From contig JASAMV010008485.1 of the NCBI GenBank assembly GCA_030248065.1, forward strand, positions 23,709 through 87,708: a stretch of DNA of 64,000 nt, in the 5' to 3' direction. This stretch comes from Rhynchonema sp. JSB1_4. Its lineage: Eukaryota; Nematoda; Chromadorea; Monhysterida; Xyalidae. How positions within the stretch are numbered: the first letter of the stretch is position 1; the number at the start of each line of letters is the position of its first letter. A program made the position numbers and the translations under genes. The notes under the pieces are model-generated. The model saw only the letters and a program-made list of their open reading frames with translations. It ran no database searches and was not told the origin of the DNA. This document shows, piece after piece, positions 25,545-38,157 of the stretch.

Positions 25545-28500
25545 TCAAGTAGCAGACATCTTCAGATCAATCGGTTCTGCAGCCTCACTGTCCTCTGCCT
25601 GTTCAGTTTTGATCTCAGTGCCAATCGCGTGCTGCCCGGTGCTAAGGGGGCCTAGGTCCAATAGCGCCCCTATATCGTCGTCGCCCTTGCCAAACACCCC
25701 CATTAGAGCCTCATCTTCATAAGTGGCATCATAGCCTGGGGCTTGCCATGTCATTTTCTTGATCTTTTTTCTCTTGGGTCGTTTCGGTTTCGCCAGTCGC
25801 TCTTTCATTTCTTTGTCCTTCTGTTCCTCGGGTACCGTCAATTTGATGCTTTCGATCCTCACGTATGGTCGAGGGTTGGCCACCCAACAATAAAAAATGA
25901 TCGCTCGGTCGAATTTGATTGAATGCGGCTTGCGGTAGCACGCTTCCGGCTTGTATTGACCGATCAGTTTATCGCGTTCCTGTAAATTGGACAGAATGAT
26001 TTTCTCTTCATTTTCGGTTGTGATAAAATAAAAAAATGATTGAAAACCAACAGATTGCGCCATGTAGGATTGCAGATCGACGATTTGGTATCGATGTTTC
26101 ATGAGATCGGGGCACGAACGAATGTAATCGATGCTGTAGCGAACCTGAAGGAAAATAATCTGCTAATCAGAACAACACTGTATTCAAATACATAAAACGC
26201 AAGTAAACAAACATACCAAATGTGTGTATTTCTCGAACCTCTTCTGCTTGACTTTTTCGATCGAGAAGTTCGTGGTGTGGTAATCAAAAAAACCGTTTTC
26301 ATTCTGGCGCGCCACGTAGGTGCCGTGACGATATTGACTGAGGTATCCTGCAATGTTACGCTTTTGTGGTGTCGCTTTATACAACAAAATCTTGCTGTAA
26401 TGGTAATGATTTTCTTGACAATATTTAGGTTCCAAATCAGCCCTCTAGTTCAGTACAATGACAGAAAATGATACGGATCCTGATGATTATGTCAGTTTGG
26501 ATCGAAAAAAGTCGATTATATTTTGATTGTGATTGATTGTCACTAATGAAATGTGTGAAGCTGCCCGTTATGATATCGTTTCAAAAACACTGCCGTGTGC
26601 TGAACAAGGATCAAAGTGAGTTGCTTGACGACATGTTTGGATTCCGTTGTACTATTTTCATCCCGCACCCGCGAGGGAAGAATAGTGTATGGTATTCTTA
26701 TACTGATCCAAAATGAATCCAACCCCATCCATCCTCACCACAAGTATCACTAGCAGTCAACACATACTCCCAATTCTGTCTCGGTTCATCTCTTCGCGCC
26801 TTGACATAATCGAAAATAAATGCCTTTGACCGATCATAAGGTGGTTCGGTCGGGATAGTGTCCGACACCAAATAGTTATGGTCCTTGGCCGCGTACAGGT
26901 ATTGCAGTGCAATGTTGATGTTGATGTTGCGCAATGGCAGCCAGGTGACGTTGGGGCCAACGTGCTCCACTTGGTCAGGGCGCAGAAGACTGAAATGTCT
27001 GACATCTTGTGACCTAGTCATTGATGGGACTTTTGTGCGCAGATACGCTGGCTGCCAGGTGCCACTGAATCAGTAACAAGTCACAATTAGTCGCCTTCGC
27101 GTTTGGACCATGCCACATATCATGGTATATCATACTACAACATATTTAGACAACTGATATTTTGGTGAGCAGACACATGTGCGATTCTTTTCTGAAACAT
27201 AATGGCGAAAACAGTCAACACTGACAGTCCCCAAAAAACTGCAGCACTTCCAACCGTGAAAACAAAGAATTCGCTGTTTTAATACATTTATGGGTATTCT
27301 GAGTCACACTACTGAACGAAAGAACACCAAACTTCACCTACGTGTCAATATTAGCGGCGGTCATTTCAGTCATTCTCCGTACGAACACATCAATCGGTGC
27401 GAACGGGCCATTAGCGGTAATGTCGATGCGCGCGTCGTCCGACCCGCTCATGTGCGGGTAACCGTGCACAACCCTGAAATGGCAACCTTGAAACCACTTG
27501 GAAAATTGGTGTTTGTTTTTGGTTCTTCTTTAAAATGCATAGTATTTATTGTTCGATTCGATGGATTACAGAGACCGCTTACAATCGCAACTACACACCG
27601 CAATCACACGTGATCATATTTTGCTGTTCACAAGACACGTGTCAGTGAGCAAAGCAGTCGCACTGAACATTCAGTCATTGTATTTTTGAAGAAGGAATCA
27701 TCCTATAAATCAACCACCCTAAAATAGACAACGAAAAACCCAGCGCTCAAAACAATTTTTACTCGCAGCAAAATGACCTAACAGTCGCACCTTTGCCTCA
27801 ACCGCGTCATCTGATTGGTTTCCGTGCTCTGTTTCGTCTTATTTCTGACCCTCGTCAACGAATTCGTATTCCGAATCTGTCTTTCCACACTAATCCAAGG
27901 CACAGCAACATCGGGTGCGTTTCTGATGATTTTGAAACGTCGCGGATTGCCCACCCAGAAATACTGCACGATCGCGGTGTGCCATGCGCGGAATGATTTA
28001 CCCTTCTTATTGTTGAAAGTCGCTTTGAAACGCTCGCTGTCTTTCTGAAACGTGGGTCGGTCACCCTCGTCACAATGACAGGACCAGTCATATACGTAGA
28101 ATTACTCGGTTTGACCCTGGCTTCGTTAGTTTGGTTGGTAAGTCTGATCCAAAATAACGCCCAGAGGTTCAAATGACGAGGCTACATTGTATCTCAAAGC
28201 TTTCTAAAAAAATTTAGTTCAAAATGCTTGCTTTTTCAATTTTAAACTAACCAAATGTTCCCGATATGCGTCAACGTGACTCATCGTGGCGACAATTTTC
28301 AACAAATCGGGGCAGGACTTGACGATAAATTTTCGAATGGTTAGCTGAAAATGGATGTGAAGTGAAACCACACTAACTAAAAGTCAGAAAACAAAAACGA
28401 ATCAAGTTCTCCAACCAAATCCGTATAACTATCGAATCCTTCCCATAAGCTCAATGTTTCTTTGTGTTTGCACGGATCGAACGTATGTGTAATCCATTCA

Positions 28501-31500
28501 CCATCACAGCCTCGCTTGCACAGAAATTGGAGAAAACTGAGCTGCTGCGTCGGGCCTGAAGCCGAACGTCCATGAAATGATGGAAGCTTCAAGCAAGTGA
28601 AGTCCCAGAATTGTTACAAAATCGTTTATCAGCAGTGTTTATATTGCGCGAAAAAAATAAATCCAACGATATTAGGACGATTGGCCGCATCAAGAAAAAG
28701 AACTAAGCCAATCAAAACAACCAACCACAGCTATTGTACTGCGTGATCTCGCGTTTCCAATTCGCCTTATCGCGACGTTGGGCCTCGGCGAAATCGTACA
28801 CAAACGCTTCAGATTGACGGAATGGAATCTCTTTCGGCATTCGTTTCGCGGTGAGCAAGTACGGTCGACTCTCTCTAGATTTAGAGACAATTTGTGTCTG
28901 TTATCACGCTTTCGTGAACTAGTTGACAGACAAACGACGGAAAATCTTGAAATTGTGGGGGGGGCGGGTCGTTTTGATATTAGTCCTGGAGACGTGGGTA
29001 CAAAATCAGCTAGTGACTGGAACATCAGACTGAGATTAAAGACATTGCGCTGGGTCAGTGGCGAAAGGGCAGGGCAACTTACCATAACCGACTCAAAGGC
29101 TCGCCAGGTTCACAGCTCCAGTTTGGGGCTGGCTCATGCCAGAAACCGAGCCGCTGGCCTGGCCAACCCTTCACTCGAACCGTTGAGTTATCCAAGCCCC
29201 GCGGTAACCCAGAGTCCATCGCAGTTCTCAACTACAGTGTCCGAAAATCCACTGCCCAAGCCCATGCTCCACTGTTCAGCAACGTTTTTAGAAACGACCC
29301 CAGATTAGGAGTGATCTTACGAGCACAAACCTAAGCCGACGCCAGAGCACGTCTGCCACTGGAATCTTAGCAGTTTTGGAAACAGGTGAAGAAAACAAAT
29401 TCCTCTCTGAACTGAATTACGTCTTTTTTACCCTTATTCACTAGGTAGACCAAATTGTTTGCCGTGATTTGACTTCTACAACTCAAAACATTATAAACGC
29501 ACCTGGCATCGGTCATGTAGCGGAGAGCCAGTTCGGGATTGAAATAGTCCAACGGAATCCACATGATGTCATCGCGCAGCTCACATTGATCCTCGTCCAG
29601 CACACTGCAAAATGTATTGGCAAATTAACATCATAACGTCGGGGGCGGGTGAACACAGGCTAGTGCACCTGCCACGTCATTCGAAAGAATAGTGAAACGC
29701 AATCAAGGCAAAATACATAAATCCTGGTCGCAGAGACATGATGGAAACATGCCATTTTCGGTCACAAAAAACCTACCGTCACCATATGCAACGCTGATCA
29801 TGACGGCAGATTGGACACCAACATAACGTTCACAAGAATGCACCATACAGGAGGTACCACCGTATGTATAAACACAGACACAACAGTGCTAATGAAATAG
29901 TGCTCCAACCTCACAGTCCTGTGCGCTTGCATATCGCCGACCATTTGCACAAACGATGTTTGATCCGTCTTATATACGAAGGGCCCATTCTCCTCGACAC
30001 TAGTGCCTTCTTCCAGTTCAAATGGATCATCATCACCCGGCAATGGTCCAACACGTTTCGGACATCTCTCCGCCCTTTTCCAAGGACTCTCACCCGGCGC
30101 GTACTTCTTTCGAACTGCTGGGTAGTTGATCTTCTTTGGTTTGACTTGGTCCGTTTCTGGTTTGGGCTTGGGTTTGGGTCCAGGCTTAGCCTTGGGCTTT
30201 GGACTGGCTGGTTGCTCGCTTGTTGAATCAGTGCTTTTGGCTCGTTTGACCTGCAACACGGAAAGAAGGTTTTGCAACCAGCACTTTTTGACGCACGAGC
30301 CGAAAGATAGGAAAGAATTTTATTTGATTATTGTAATCCTTTGTTATTCCTATGTTGGTCTGCCAGTAATAATATCAGGACACCAAAATATTTTAGGTGA
30401 GGATCAATGCGAGCTGCGTGATGACATCGTATGGATGTTGGTCGCACAATGACTTTATAAGAATTGGTCAAATTTTTTTTCTGAATCGTAAAGCAGGAAA
30501 GTGACTGAGCAATGACTGTTTCGTTGCGTGATCGCACACAAAGCATGTGGTAAAGAGAATGTTTCAGACCAGTGGCAGCGTGGTTGATCTGCTAGATTAT
30601 TTTTAGCTGAAAATGTTTTGTGAGAATAACAAATAGCACAGTGGTTAAGAGTGACTGAACCTGAAAATCAGGATTGATTTGATGAATTCTTATATGATCA
30701 TTGTGCGACCAATACCAACGCCGAACTAGCTGTGCACCGATGCTATGCGCATGAATATCGTGAGCCCACGTAGCCGAGAGGTGAAAATTACACACCTTTT
30801 TCTCCGGCAGTTGCTTAGCCGTTCGTTGTTTCCGTTTCCGCTTGCTTCGCTTCACCACAGCTTCGATTGACGACTGAGAGCTTGGGGAGTAGCGCCCATC
30901 ACTCCCACCCGAAGGTTCAAAGTCCGGATCGGGCTCGAGTTTGGTGGTCGGGGCTTGTTCCTCTGGTGAGACGGTCACCACAACTGTTTGGAATTCGGCC
31001 AGTTTGATGTTGTCCTCCTCGGCGTCACATCTGAAGGACAGCAAAACACATTCGATCATCAGTTCGGCACAAACCTTCGGAACGCAAGCATGGGTTGTTG
31101 TTGCACTGTAGATACCAGATAACGATCAAACCAACTTTTTCGCCAATCTCATCGGATCATAATCCGATGCATGCAGAAAAATCAATGAGCTCTCGAGTGC
31201 GGCAACAGCAAAAACGTTACGGGATTCACTAAGCGTTCGGTCGTTGCTCCTGAAATCAGAATGAAAGTAGTGGCTCATGCATGTCCTTAGTTACACAAGT
31301 GACAAAAAACACGTCATTTCGATTGTTGAAAAGGCTGCCCGTTGAGATGAGTAACGCAACAAGCACGCAAATAGCAAACGTCGTCGTAACCAACTTCCAT
31401 TCAAATTCATGTCCGAGCTTGATGTGCGTCTCCAACGTCGGCAACGGGAACAGACCGGCGCAGAACTCGCACTCTTCGTACACGTGCACACTGTCGTCCG

Positions 31501-31543
31501 TCAGCTGAAAGTTGAATCCCGGAAGCACCGATGTCGGCGCCAT
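25545..31543 (-). CDS. Array gene G4: two-module zinc-finger protein, unknown family
   Basis: Exons: A 31,395-31,543; B about 31,132-31,250; C about 30,797-31,031; D about 29,918-30,251; E1 about 29,503-29,606; E2 about 28,733-28,881; F about 28,427-28,559; G about 28,255-28,348; H about 27,790-28,047; D' about 27,343-27,474; E' about 26,738-26,992; F' about 26,215-26,350; G' about 26,052-26,144; H' with tail 25,545-25,979. Exon B is short (RNVFAVAALE, YDPMRL). Exon C ends in the basic run KRSKRKRKQR. Exon D starts with a long Pro/Lys repeat (KPKAKPGPKPKPK) before the conserved ENGPF. Exon E is interrupted after TDAR by an intron of about 620 bp. The last exon runs from ERDKLIGQYKPE through WVANPRPY to YDATYEDEALM and the sumoylation-type EIKTEQ. 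The G'-H' intron is only about 72 bp, in frame, with clear GTTGGT and TTTACAG borders. Confidence 0.77.
30395..30437 (+). pseudogene. Inverted fragment of an exon E
   Basis: On the plus strand, opposite to all genes of the array, about 43 bp read GEDQCELRDDIVWM. This matches the start of G4 exon E (DEDQCELRDDIMWI, minus strand near 29,600) with only a few base changes. It sits in the C-D intron of G4 and stops exactly where the TTGGTCGCACAATG terminal repeat of the neighbouring element starts. It is a captured or inverted exon scrap, not a functional exon. Confidence 0.65.
30438..30712. mobile_element. MITE with TTGGTCGCACAATG ends (copy 1), G4 C-D intron
   Basis: TTGGTCGCACAATGA at 30,438 is mirrored by TCATTGTGCGACCAA ending at 30,712. 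The next about 25 bp (AAGAATT, then CAAATTTT or CAAATCAA) also pair. A second, more diverged copy lies at about 35,602-35,797. The interior includes TTCAGTCACT-type words complementary between the arms. No target-site duplication is obvious. Confidence 0.6.
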
Positions 31544-31703
31544 ATTTTGGGAATGTTGCTGAAAACTGAAAAAAAACATAAAAGTGAAAATGGTGATATT
31601 TTTGGTTCAGGTAATATCGTTGTTCATACGCGATTCTGGATGAGAACAACCAGATTAACAAGACGTCCAGTACACCAGTAACTGCAGGATTGAATAGAAT
31701 TCT

Positions 31704-31709
31704 TTTATT
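31704..31709 (-). terminator. Polyadenylation signal of G3
   Basis: AATAAA on the minus strand about 240 bp downstream of the G3 stop codon and about 160 bp before the G4 start codon. Confidence 0.5.
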
Positions 31710-31948
31710 CGGCTGGACAAAACAAAAAAACATCTCAAACAACAAAGACATGAAAGAGAAGGGCAGTAAAGTATAGTATGCACTAGAATAACACAAGATA
31801 ATCTAGGGACAACGTGATGGCACTCTATTTCTGCCCGTAGTCCATAGTTAACCTCCTAGTTATCAATCGATGAAGTGGCTGATCTTAATCATGACCGAAA
31901 ATGACCGATCCCAATCACATTACTGTGACTGGAGTACACTGTGTATAA

Positions 31949-34900
31949 TCACGAATCATTCATATCCTCGATTTTCATCTCATGATTTCCATCCACATCC
32001 ACTCCCAATAGTCCCTCATCTTCCATGGTGGCATCATAATCTCTCGTTGGTGAATCAGTATGTCGCTCGAAGGAGAACTTGATCTGATGCTCCATGCGGG
32101 GCAGCTTCTTGCACGCAACCTGCAGGAATGGCGAATTGGATATGGTTCCTCCATTTCATATCAGCCTCAGCGCATTGCAGTTCAAACAGTTCCGTAAGCC
32201 ATCAGTCCCTCACTCACGAACCGTTCAATACAAGAAAATCTTGAGCGCAACATGCAGAAGTGAACAAACATTTAAAACGGTATCTGAAACTTGATGATCA
32301 GTCGGAACGAGTCCGGTCTTGATCATGCCAGTTTTCAATATCGGTGATAATGACATAATTTTTGCTACATGTCCACAGCGATGTTCCCAAACAACTGTCA
32401 CACACCGGTTGAAATTAGTGGCATCAGTAAGCCTCCAGTGTTCAAAAGTCGCCTGAGAAAGACATAGCTCCAGACCTTATCAGGCAAATTTTACACCTGA
32501 CAAAATCCCAGGTCATAGAATGTACTTTTTTTAGATTTAAACGAAACGCACCCGTTGATAGGGTCGTGGATTGGCGACCCAGAAGAAGTAGATGAGCGCC
32601 ATATCGAATTTTATTGTGTGTCCACGACGGTAATTGTTCTCGGGCATGTAGTGGCCTGTCAGTTTGCCGCGTTCCTGCAATGAAATTATCTCAATTCATG
32701 GCCTTTACAGCCAGAGATACACAGCGACATATTTGTTGTTACAATGAATGAAGCTTGCAACGAAGCAATGAAGCAACACGCAAATTTGCAAACAAATCAA
32801 CTAACGCATTGATCGAAAAAGTTCTTCACATCGGTGAGCATGAATCGATATTTGATCAGATCGGGACACGATCTTGCGTATTCGCTGCTATGACGCATCT
32901 GAATATAAATGCAATTCAAATTATCAAAATGAAATATTACTTCACTTAGTTGTGTTCTGTGACTCAGATGGCCATCACAAATGCGTCAGCGATGTCGCTG
33001 GGGTATGGGGGAAGGAGTTATAAATGTCTACCACACGGACGATGAACATAAGTGCTGCACATGAAAGCATGCTGTCCATAAAAGCAGGTCGAAACGGGCA
33101 ACCAAAACCGTGATTCCAGGTCCACACCTCACATGTCATAAATAATTTTCACAGACCGCATGTGTGTATCTCTTCTCCATCTCCTCCCTGGGCGCCATTC
33201 TCGCCGGCTTCATGCCCATGGACGCGCATTTCCATGAACCATCAGGTCGCTGGCACGCGAAGTAGACACCTTGGTTGATGCAGGTCATGTTGCCTGCAAG
33301 CAATAGCAAACTTGCAATTTCGTCGCAACCATCACAGCGTTCAGCACGCTGATCTTCACCCACGTGATGACAAAATGTTTCAATTGCTGAACATAGTTTC
33401 CATGACAAGTGAACGATAATGTTTCTCGGCTTGGATCTTCAATAAAAAATAAAAAACTGTAAGAATTCAAAACTCCCAGGACACAATAACGCTCACCACA
33501 ATCATCGACATTCACTTCTGCCTCCCAATTCACCCTCGGTTCGGCCAATCGCGCCTTGGCCAGATCGAACATGAATGCTTTGGATCGATCAATCGGTGTG
33601 CGAGTAAGAATACGACTGCTGACCAGATGCGGGTGTGATTTGGTTGCAGTCAGGTATTGCATCGCGATTTCGCCATTAATGTGATCAATTGGCAGCCACA
33701 CTGAACCGTCATGCAAACGCTGCACTTCGTTGGCCTCCAGCAACCTGTGAATGTACAGTATACGTATCAAAATTGGCCATCATATTGTCTCGGCTACATC
33801 GACTTTTTGCTTAAAGGATACTCTCGAAATTTGCTGACGCCACAAATTTTGACCAACGGAAAAGTTGTTTCATCTGAATGGGAACAACCTTACGCTGTTC
33901 GAACAGCAGTAAATCTCGAAATGCAGTCGATGCAAAGTCACAAAAGACCAAGGCAAGACCGGACCTGATGACCGCTGTGGGTGCATTTCTGATCGAGCAG
34001 ATACAAAAATATCAAGACATATCCTGATCAAACCCAAACTGATTGTCTTGAGCAACCGATTTATGCACCACAAACAACCCATTCGTAAAGTCAAACTCGA
34101 ACGGACTTGCCAGGCTCGGCCACGAAAATGTTCAACATTCTTTCGCAAAACGCATCCGTCGGCAAGTAGGGGCCATTCATACTGATATCGATTTGATGAT
34201 CACCGGGATTCGACCTATGATACGGCGTACTCGGATGGCCTTGCGTGATGCTGCAAATTGCAGATACTTTGGCCGGTATGCACTTTGCTGGCATTGGTAT
34301 GGTCGGGACGAGTTTGGTCGGATGTAGTCAGTGGTACAAAGTGGGTGGGGCCACATCTCGCGATATCGGTGACTTTGTCCAGCGCAAGACTTACTCCACT
34401 ATGAGCTGTGGGAAACACACTAAACCCATTTTTTAACCATTCTTCGGTCCATCTTGCCCATTCTTCAGCCCATCTTGCACCCCCGCGACCACACGCGACC
34501 AAGCCCGATCCCACCATGCCAGGAAAGTACATACCGATCATGCTTTTTAGTAACAGGGGTACTCCCGCACACTTCGCACCTAACCCAAAGTCGCAGTGTA
34601 GGCGACGACTTGGGACCAGGTTGCCGCATACACTAACGCCTGGGACAGCGGCTCATCTATCAAAAATTAATGCTGAAAGCTGGTTGAAAATGCTTCCAGT
34701 GCAGTTCAGTCTCGTCGAAGAGCACAAAAGAGTTATTCACGACGCACCTGTCTCTCAGTGCGGCCATCGTCTTTTTCATTGCAGTTTTTCTTTCAACAGT
34801 CAAATTACAGAGGGCCGTGTAGTGCTTCGCCACCTTGTTCCAAGGCAAGTTCACCTGTAATACAGATGGTTCAATGACAGAACAAGTGATAGCGAGTAAC

Positions 34901-37765
34901 ACACAAGTCGGTATTAAACTTCGTAATTTGATGGATTGCCTTGCTGGTCAAAATCAGTAACCCTGTGTGTCTTGCAACAAAACAGTCGCATGACCAAGCA
35001 GGTATCTCGAAGGTTCATGCCAACACCAACCTCTTTACACACATCCTTGAGCACCACAAAAGGTCGCGGATTAGCCAGCCAAAAATAGTGCACCAGTGCA
35101 GCATCCCAGGCGTAGAATCGTATCCATCGACTTCGCTCAGGATCGGACAGAGACAACGTAAATCGGTCGATCGGCGCTGTCCCAAACACCATTTTGATCA
35201 GATCCCGACACGAATTGACCACGAACCGCCATTCCGTCAACTGAAACCATGAGGTAGGCAGGTAGCACGGGTAAAATACCAAACAACTGCAATGTGCCTT
35301 TACCACATTGACTCTCCATATAACTGTACAACAAACGAGAATAACAATTACAAATCCGACAAACCACATGTGTGAATCCGAGCTGCTTCCATTCTTCATC
35401 GGTTCTTATCATTTTCTTCTTCTTGCCGTCAATCATCGTTCGGAATGTGCTGCGTCCGTTTATTTGCCATTCGTCACTACCAGCCACCTTCTTCGCGAAC
35501 GAGTATGTGTGTAGCTGTAGAATAGTCTTCGTGTAGGTGCCTGCAAATGCTTTGTTTTTTCATCCGCGCACGGCGTTTTTCGTCAAAATTAGCAACCAGT
35601 TGTGTTCGTTGCACAATGACTACATGGGAATTCATCAACCTTTTTTCCTGAATCGTAAAGGTGAAAAATAACGTAACTAATTACAGATGAAAATGTTTTG
35701 TCAGAAACACAATTAGTATATACTGTGGTTGCGAGTGACTGAACCTGAAAATCAGGATTAATTGGATGAATTCTTGTATGGCCAATGGGCGACCTATACC
35801 ACAAAATGCGAGCTTAAACAGACATTGATAAATACCGCCTGCATCTATAAGACAAAGCACTTACTGTATGTGGCCCCATCATACCAACCAATATTATCGT
35901 GATGATCCACCGCATAGGTTTGACGCATCCAAGCATCGGATCTTGTGCCCTTCTTCAAGTCAATGATAACAGCCTTGGATCGGTCAGTGGGTGCTTGTGT
36001 TGGGGCTTCATTCGACATCAGATAGGGATGGGTGTCCAATGCAGCAGTGAGATAGTGCATTGCGATCTGGGGATTCACGAACTCGAGGGGAAGCCAGACA
36101 ACTCCGTCCCCGGTCGGCACGCATTCGGATTGGTCGATGATCCTGGCAAAGGATTTAGAATATTAGTGCCACGCATATGAACACCAACAAAATATTGATG
36201 GCGAAAATTGCACGAAATACTAAACAAATCAGGGTTCTTTCCCAACCTTCCAAAAAAGTTGCACCGAACTTCGCTATTTCAAGATGTAAATAAAATACAG
36301 CAAATCACCCTTTTCATCAATCAAATCAAATCAACAAACTTTTCAATCGGCGCCCGTTTCGCAGCGGCCACTCGATGCAGAAACATTGCCTCGGACACAA
36401 ACGGACCGTTCTCTGTCTCACCGGTCGCTTTCTGTTTGCCAGACCTGCGCCCTGATTTCATACTCTTCAACTTGATGTTCTTCACACCATCTTGCTCGTC
36501 TGCTGTAGTTGGCAAAAAAAATTGGTTTGATACATAACGTGAGCATAGGAGATGGGACGTCCTTGAATGTTAGGTTTACAATCTAGTGATCGGATCGGAT
36601 CAGGCCAGATCTGTTCAGGTTGCTGTATTGCAAATAAAGATATTCACATCAAGTTGTACGCAGCGCAACTCGTGATGATCACTTTCCAATCACCAAGTTT
36701 GACACCGATCCCCTCAAACCTACCTTCATTTTTCTTCTTCCGTACGGACATCGACGTTCGTTTTCGACGCTGCGGCGTCGGTTCCTCATATTCAGAATCC
36801 GTGTCTGACGAAGATGACGATGTTTCCGACTTCAACCACTCCCCATCTACTTCCATCTGCAGTGTAGAAAAGTTTTATTCGTGCCCCGTGGTGTAGTACG
36901 GCGCAAGGCGCTTGCTTAAGTATAGGTTTTCGCTCAGTATTTCGGCCGCAAAGCTGCGCTAGTAATGGACACAAAATCAATAATAAAGCCGCCTGACACA
37001 CATACTACGGCATGTTATACTAGCTCTATTAGGAGGGGGCTTCCATTCTTTCAGCCATGATCTGAGAGAGAACTTCTATTGGAGGGGGCTTCTATTAGGA
37101 GGGGGCTTATATTAGAGGAAATACGATACCTACCAGCTGCGTGTGCACATGTTCATTGGATGTCGATGCCACGGGCATTAGATCATCGATTGATTTTTGT
37201 TGTTGGGAATGATCAATATTCGGTTTGATGTCACAAAGCAGCTCATTGTCGGAGTCTGGACTCTCCGGCTCCGTCTTGATTCCGGGTTTGGGACGAGACG
37301 GACTGAAAATTTCCTTCTTTTTTCGAGTTCGTTTGGGTCGACCGCCTGTCTTGTCTTCCAGATTCAAGACTTTCGTTGAATGCAAGTCCTGTTGCTGTTG
37401 TTTGACGGCCAACCGGCCTGGGTCGTAATCAGAGGCCTGCTTGAAAATCAGGGACGCGTCGAGTTTTGTCACCGCGAACACGTTTCGTATTTCACTCAGC
37501 AGCAAGTCATTCGCCCTAAAATAAGCGAAAAGGTGCGCTCGCAGTGTTGGGCTACCAATGGCTTTTTAGTCTTCGCTGATTGAAGATTAATTTGTTCATT
37601 GAAAATCAAATTAATCACTCACATCCATTCGAATTCATGTCCGAGCTTGATGTGCGCCTCCAGCGTCGGCAACGGGAACAGACCGGCACAGAACTCGCAC
37701 TCTTCATACACCGATACCGAATCGTCAGTAAAGTCGAATTTGTCAAGCTTCGGTTTCGGGGTCAT
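31949..37765 (-). CDS. Array gene G3: two-module zinc-finger protein, unknown family
   Basis: Exons: A 37,623-37,765; B about 37,134-37,517; C about 36,724-36,859; D about 36,345-36,510; E about 35,865-36,145; F about 35,367-35,540; G fused to H about 35,015-35,243; H second part about 34,750-34,858; D' about 34,105-34,256; E' about 33,498-33,747; F' about 33,156-33,300; G' about 32,811-32,900; H' about 32,557-32,676; tail 31,949-32,121. Exon A gives the CEFCAGLFPLP zinc finger. Exon B has RNVFAVTKLD, a basic block (KRTRKKKE) and IKTEPES. Exon C is serine/acid rich then basic. In this copy G and H share one exon: SCRDLIKMV runs straight into WLANPRPF, where other members have an intron. The tail carries YDATMEDEGLL and MKIED. 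The E-F intron holds a MITE. Confidence 0.77.
35602..35797. mobile_element. MITE with GGTCGCACAATG-type ends (copy 2), G3 E-F intron
   Basis: GTTCGTTGCACAATGAC near 35,602 pairs imperfectly with GGCCAATGGGCGACC ending near 35,794. The subterminal GGAATTCATCAA and TTGGATGAATTC also pair. Its internal sequence (TGAATCGTAAA, GAAAATGTTTTGT, GAGTGACTGAACCTG) matches the copy at 30,438-30,712, so the two are related. Confidence 0.55.
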
Positions 37766-38157
37766 GCTTGAAAGGTTGAAGCTGAAACTGAACTCGAAAT
37801 ATTGTTGGCCATATTTTCAGTGTTGGATCGGTACTGCTAATGTAGCATCAGCAGCGGTAACATTGAACCGTTCGGCAGCGCAACAGTTTGCGAAATCCGA
37901 TCCTGTGACTTCATGTTTATCCCAGACTGATCGAGAGAAAAATAGACAAACTAAATGTTGGGCATAAACTTGGAACAAAACAACGAAAACAAGTGATAAC
38001 AAAACAAAACATTAATGAAACAGTACTTATAGAATCTCTAGCATAATATAACAGACAAATAGAACCTCAATCAACATGACCAGATAATCATTTACCGGTG
38101 CAATGTTTTTTGCCATTTGTTACATTATAAACATTTGAGCATGCACCACAGAACCAA

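Noticed and set aside
28778..29308. 176-residue plus-strand frame
   Set aside because: It overlaps exon E2 of G4 on the other strand and the intron before it; the minus-strand reading is supported by paralogues and splice sites.
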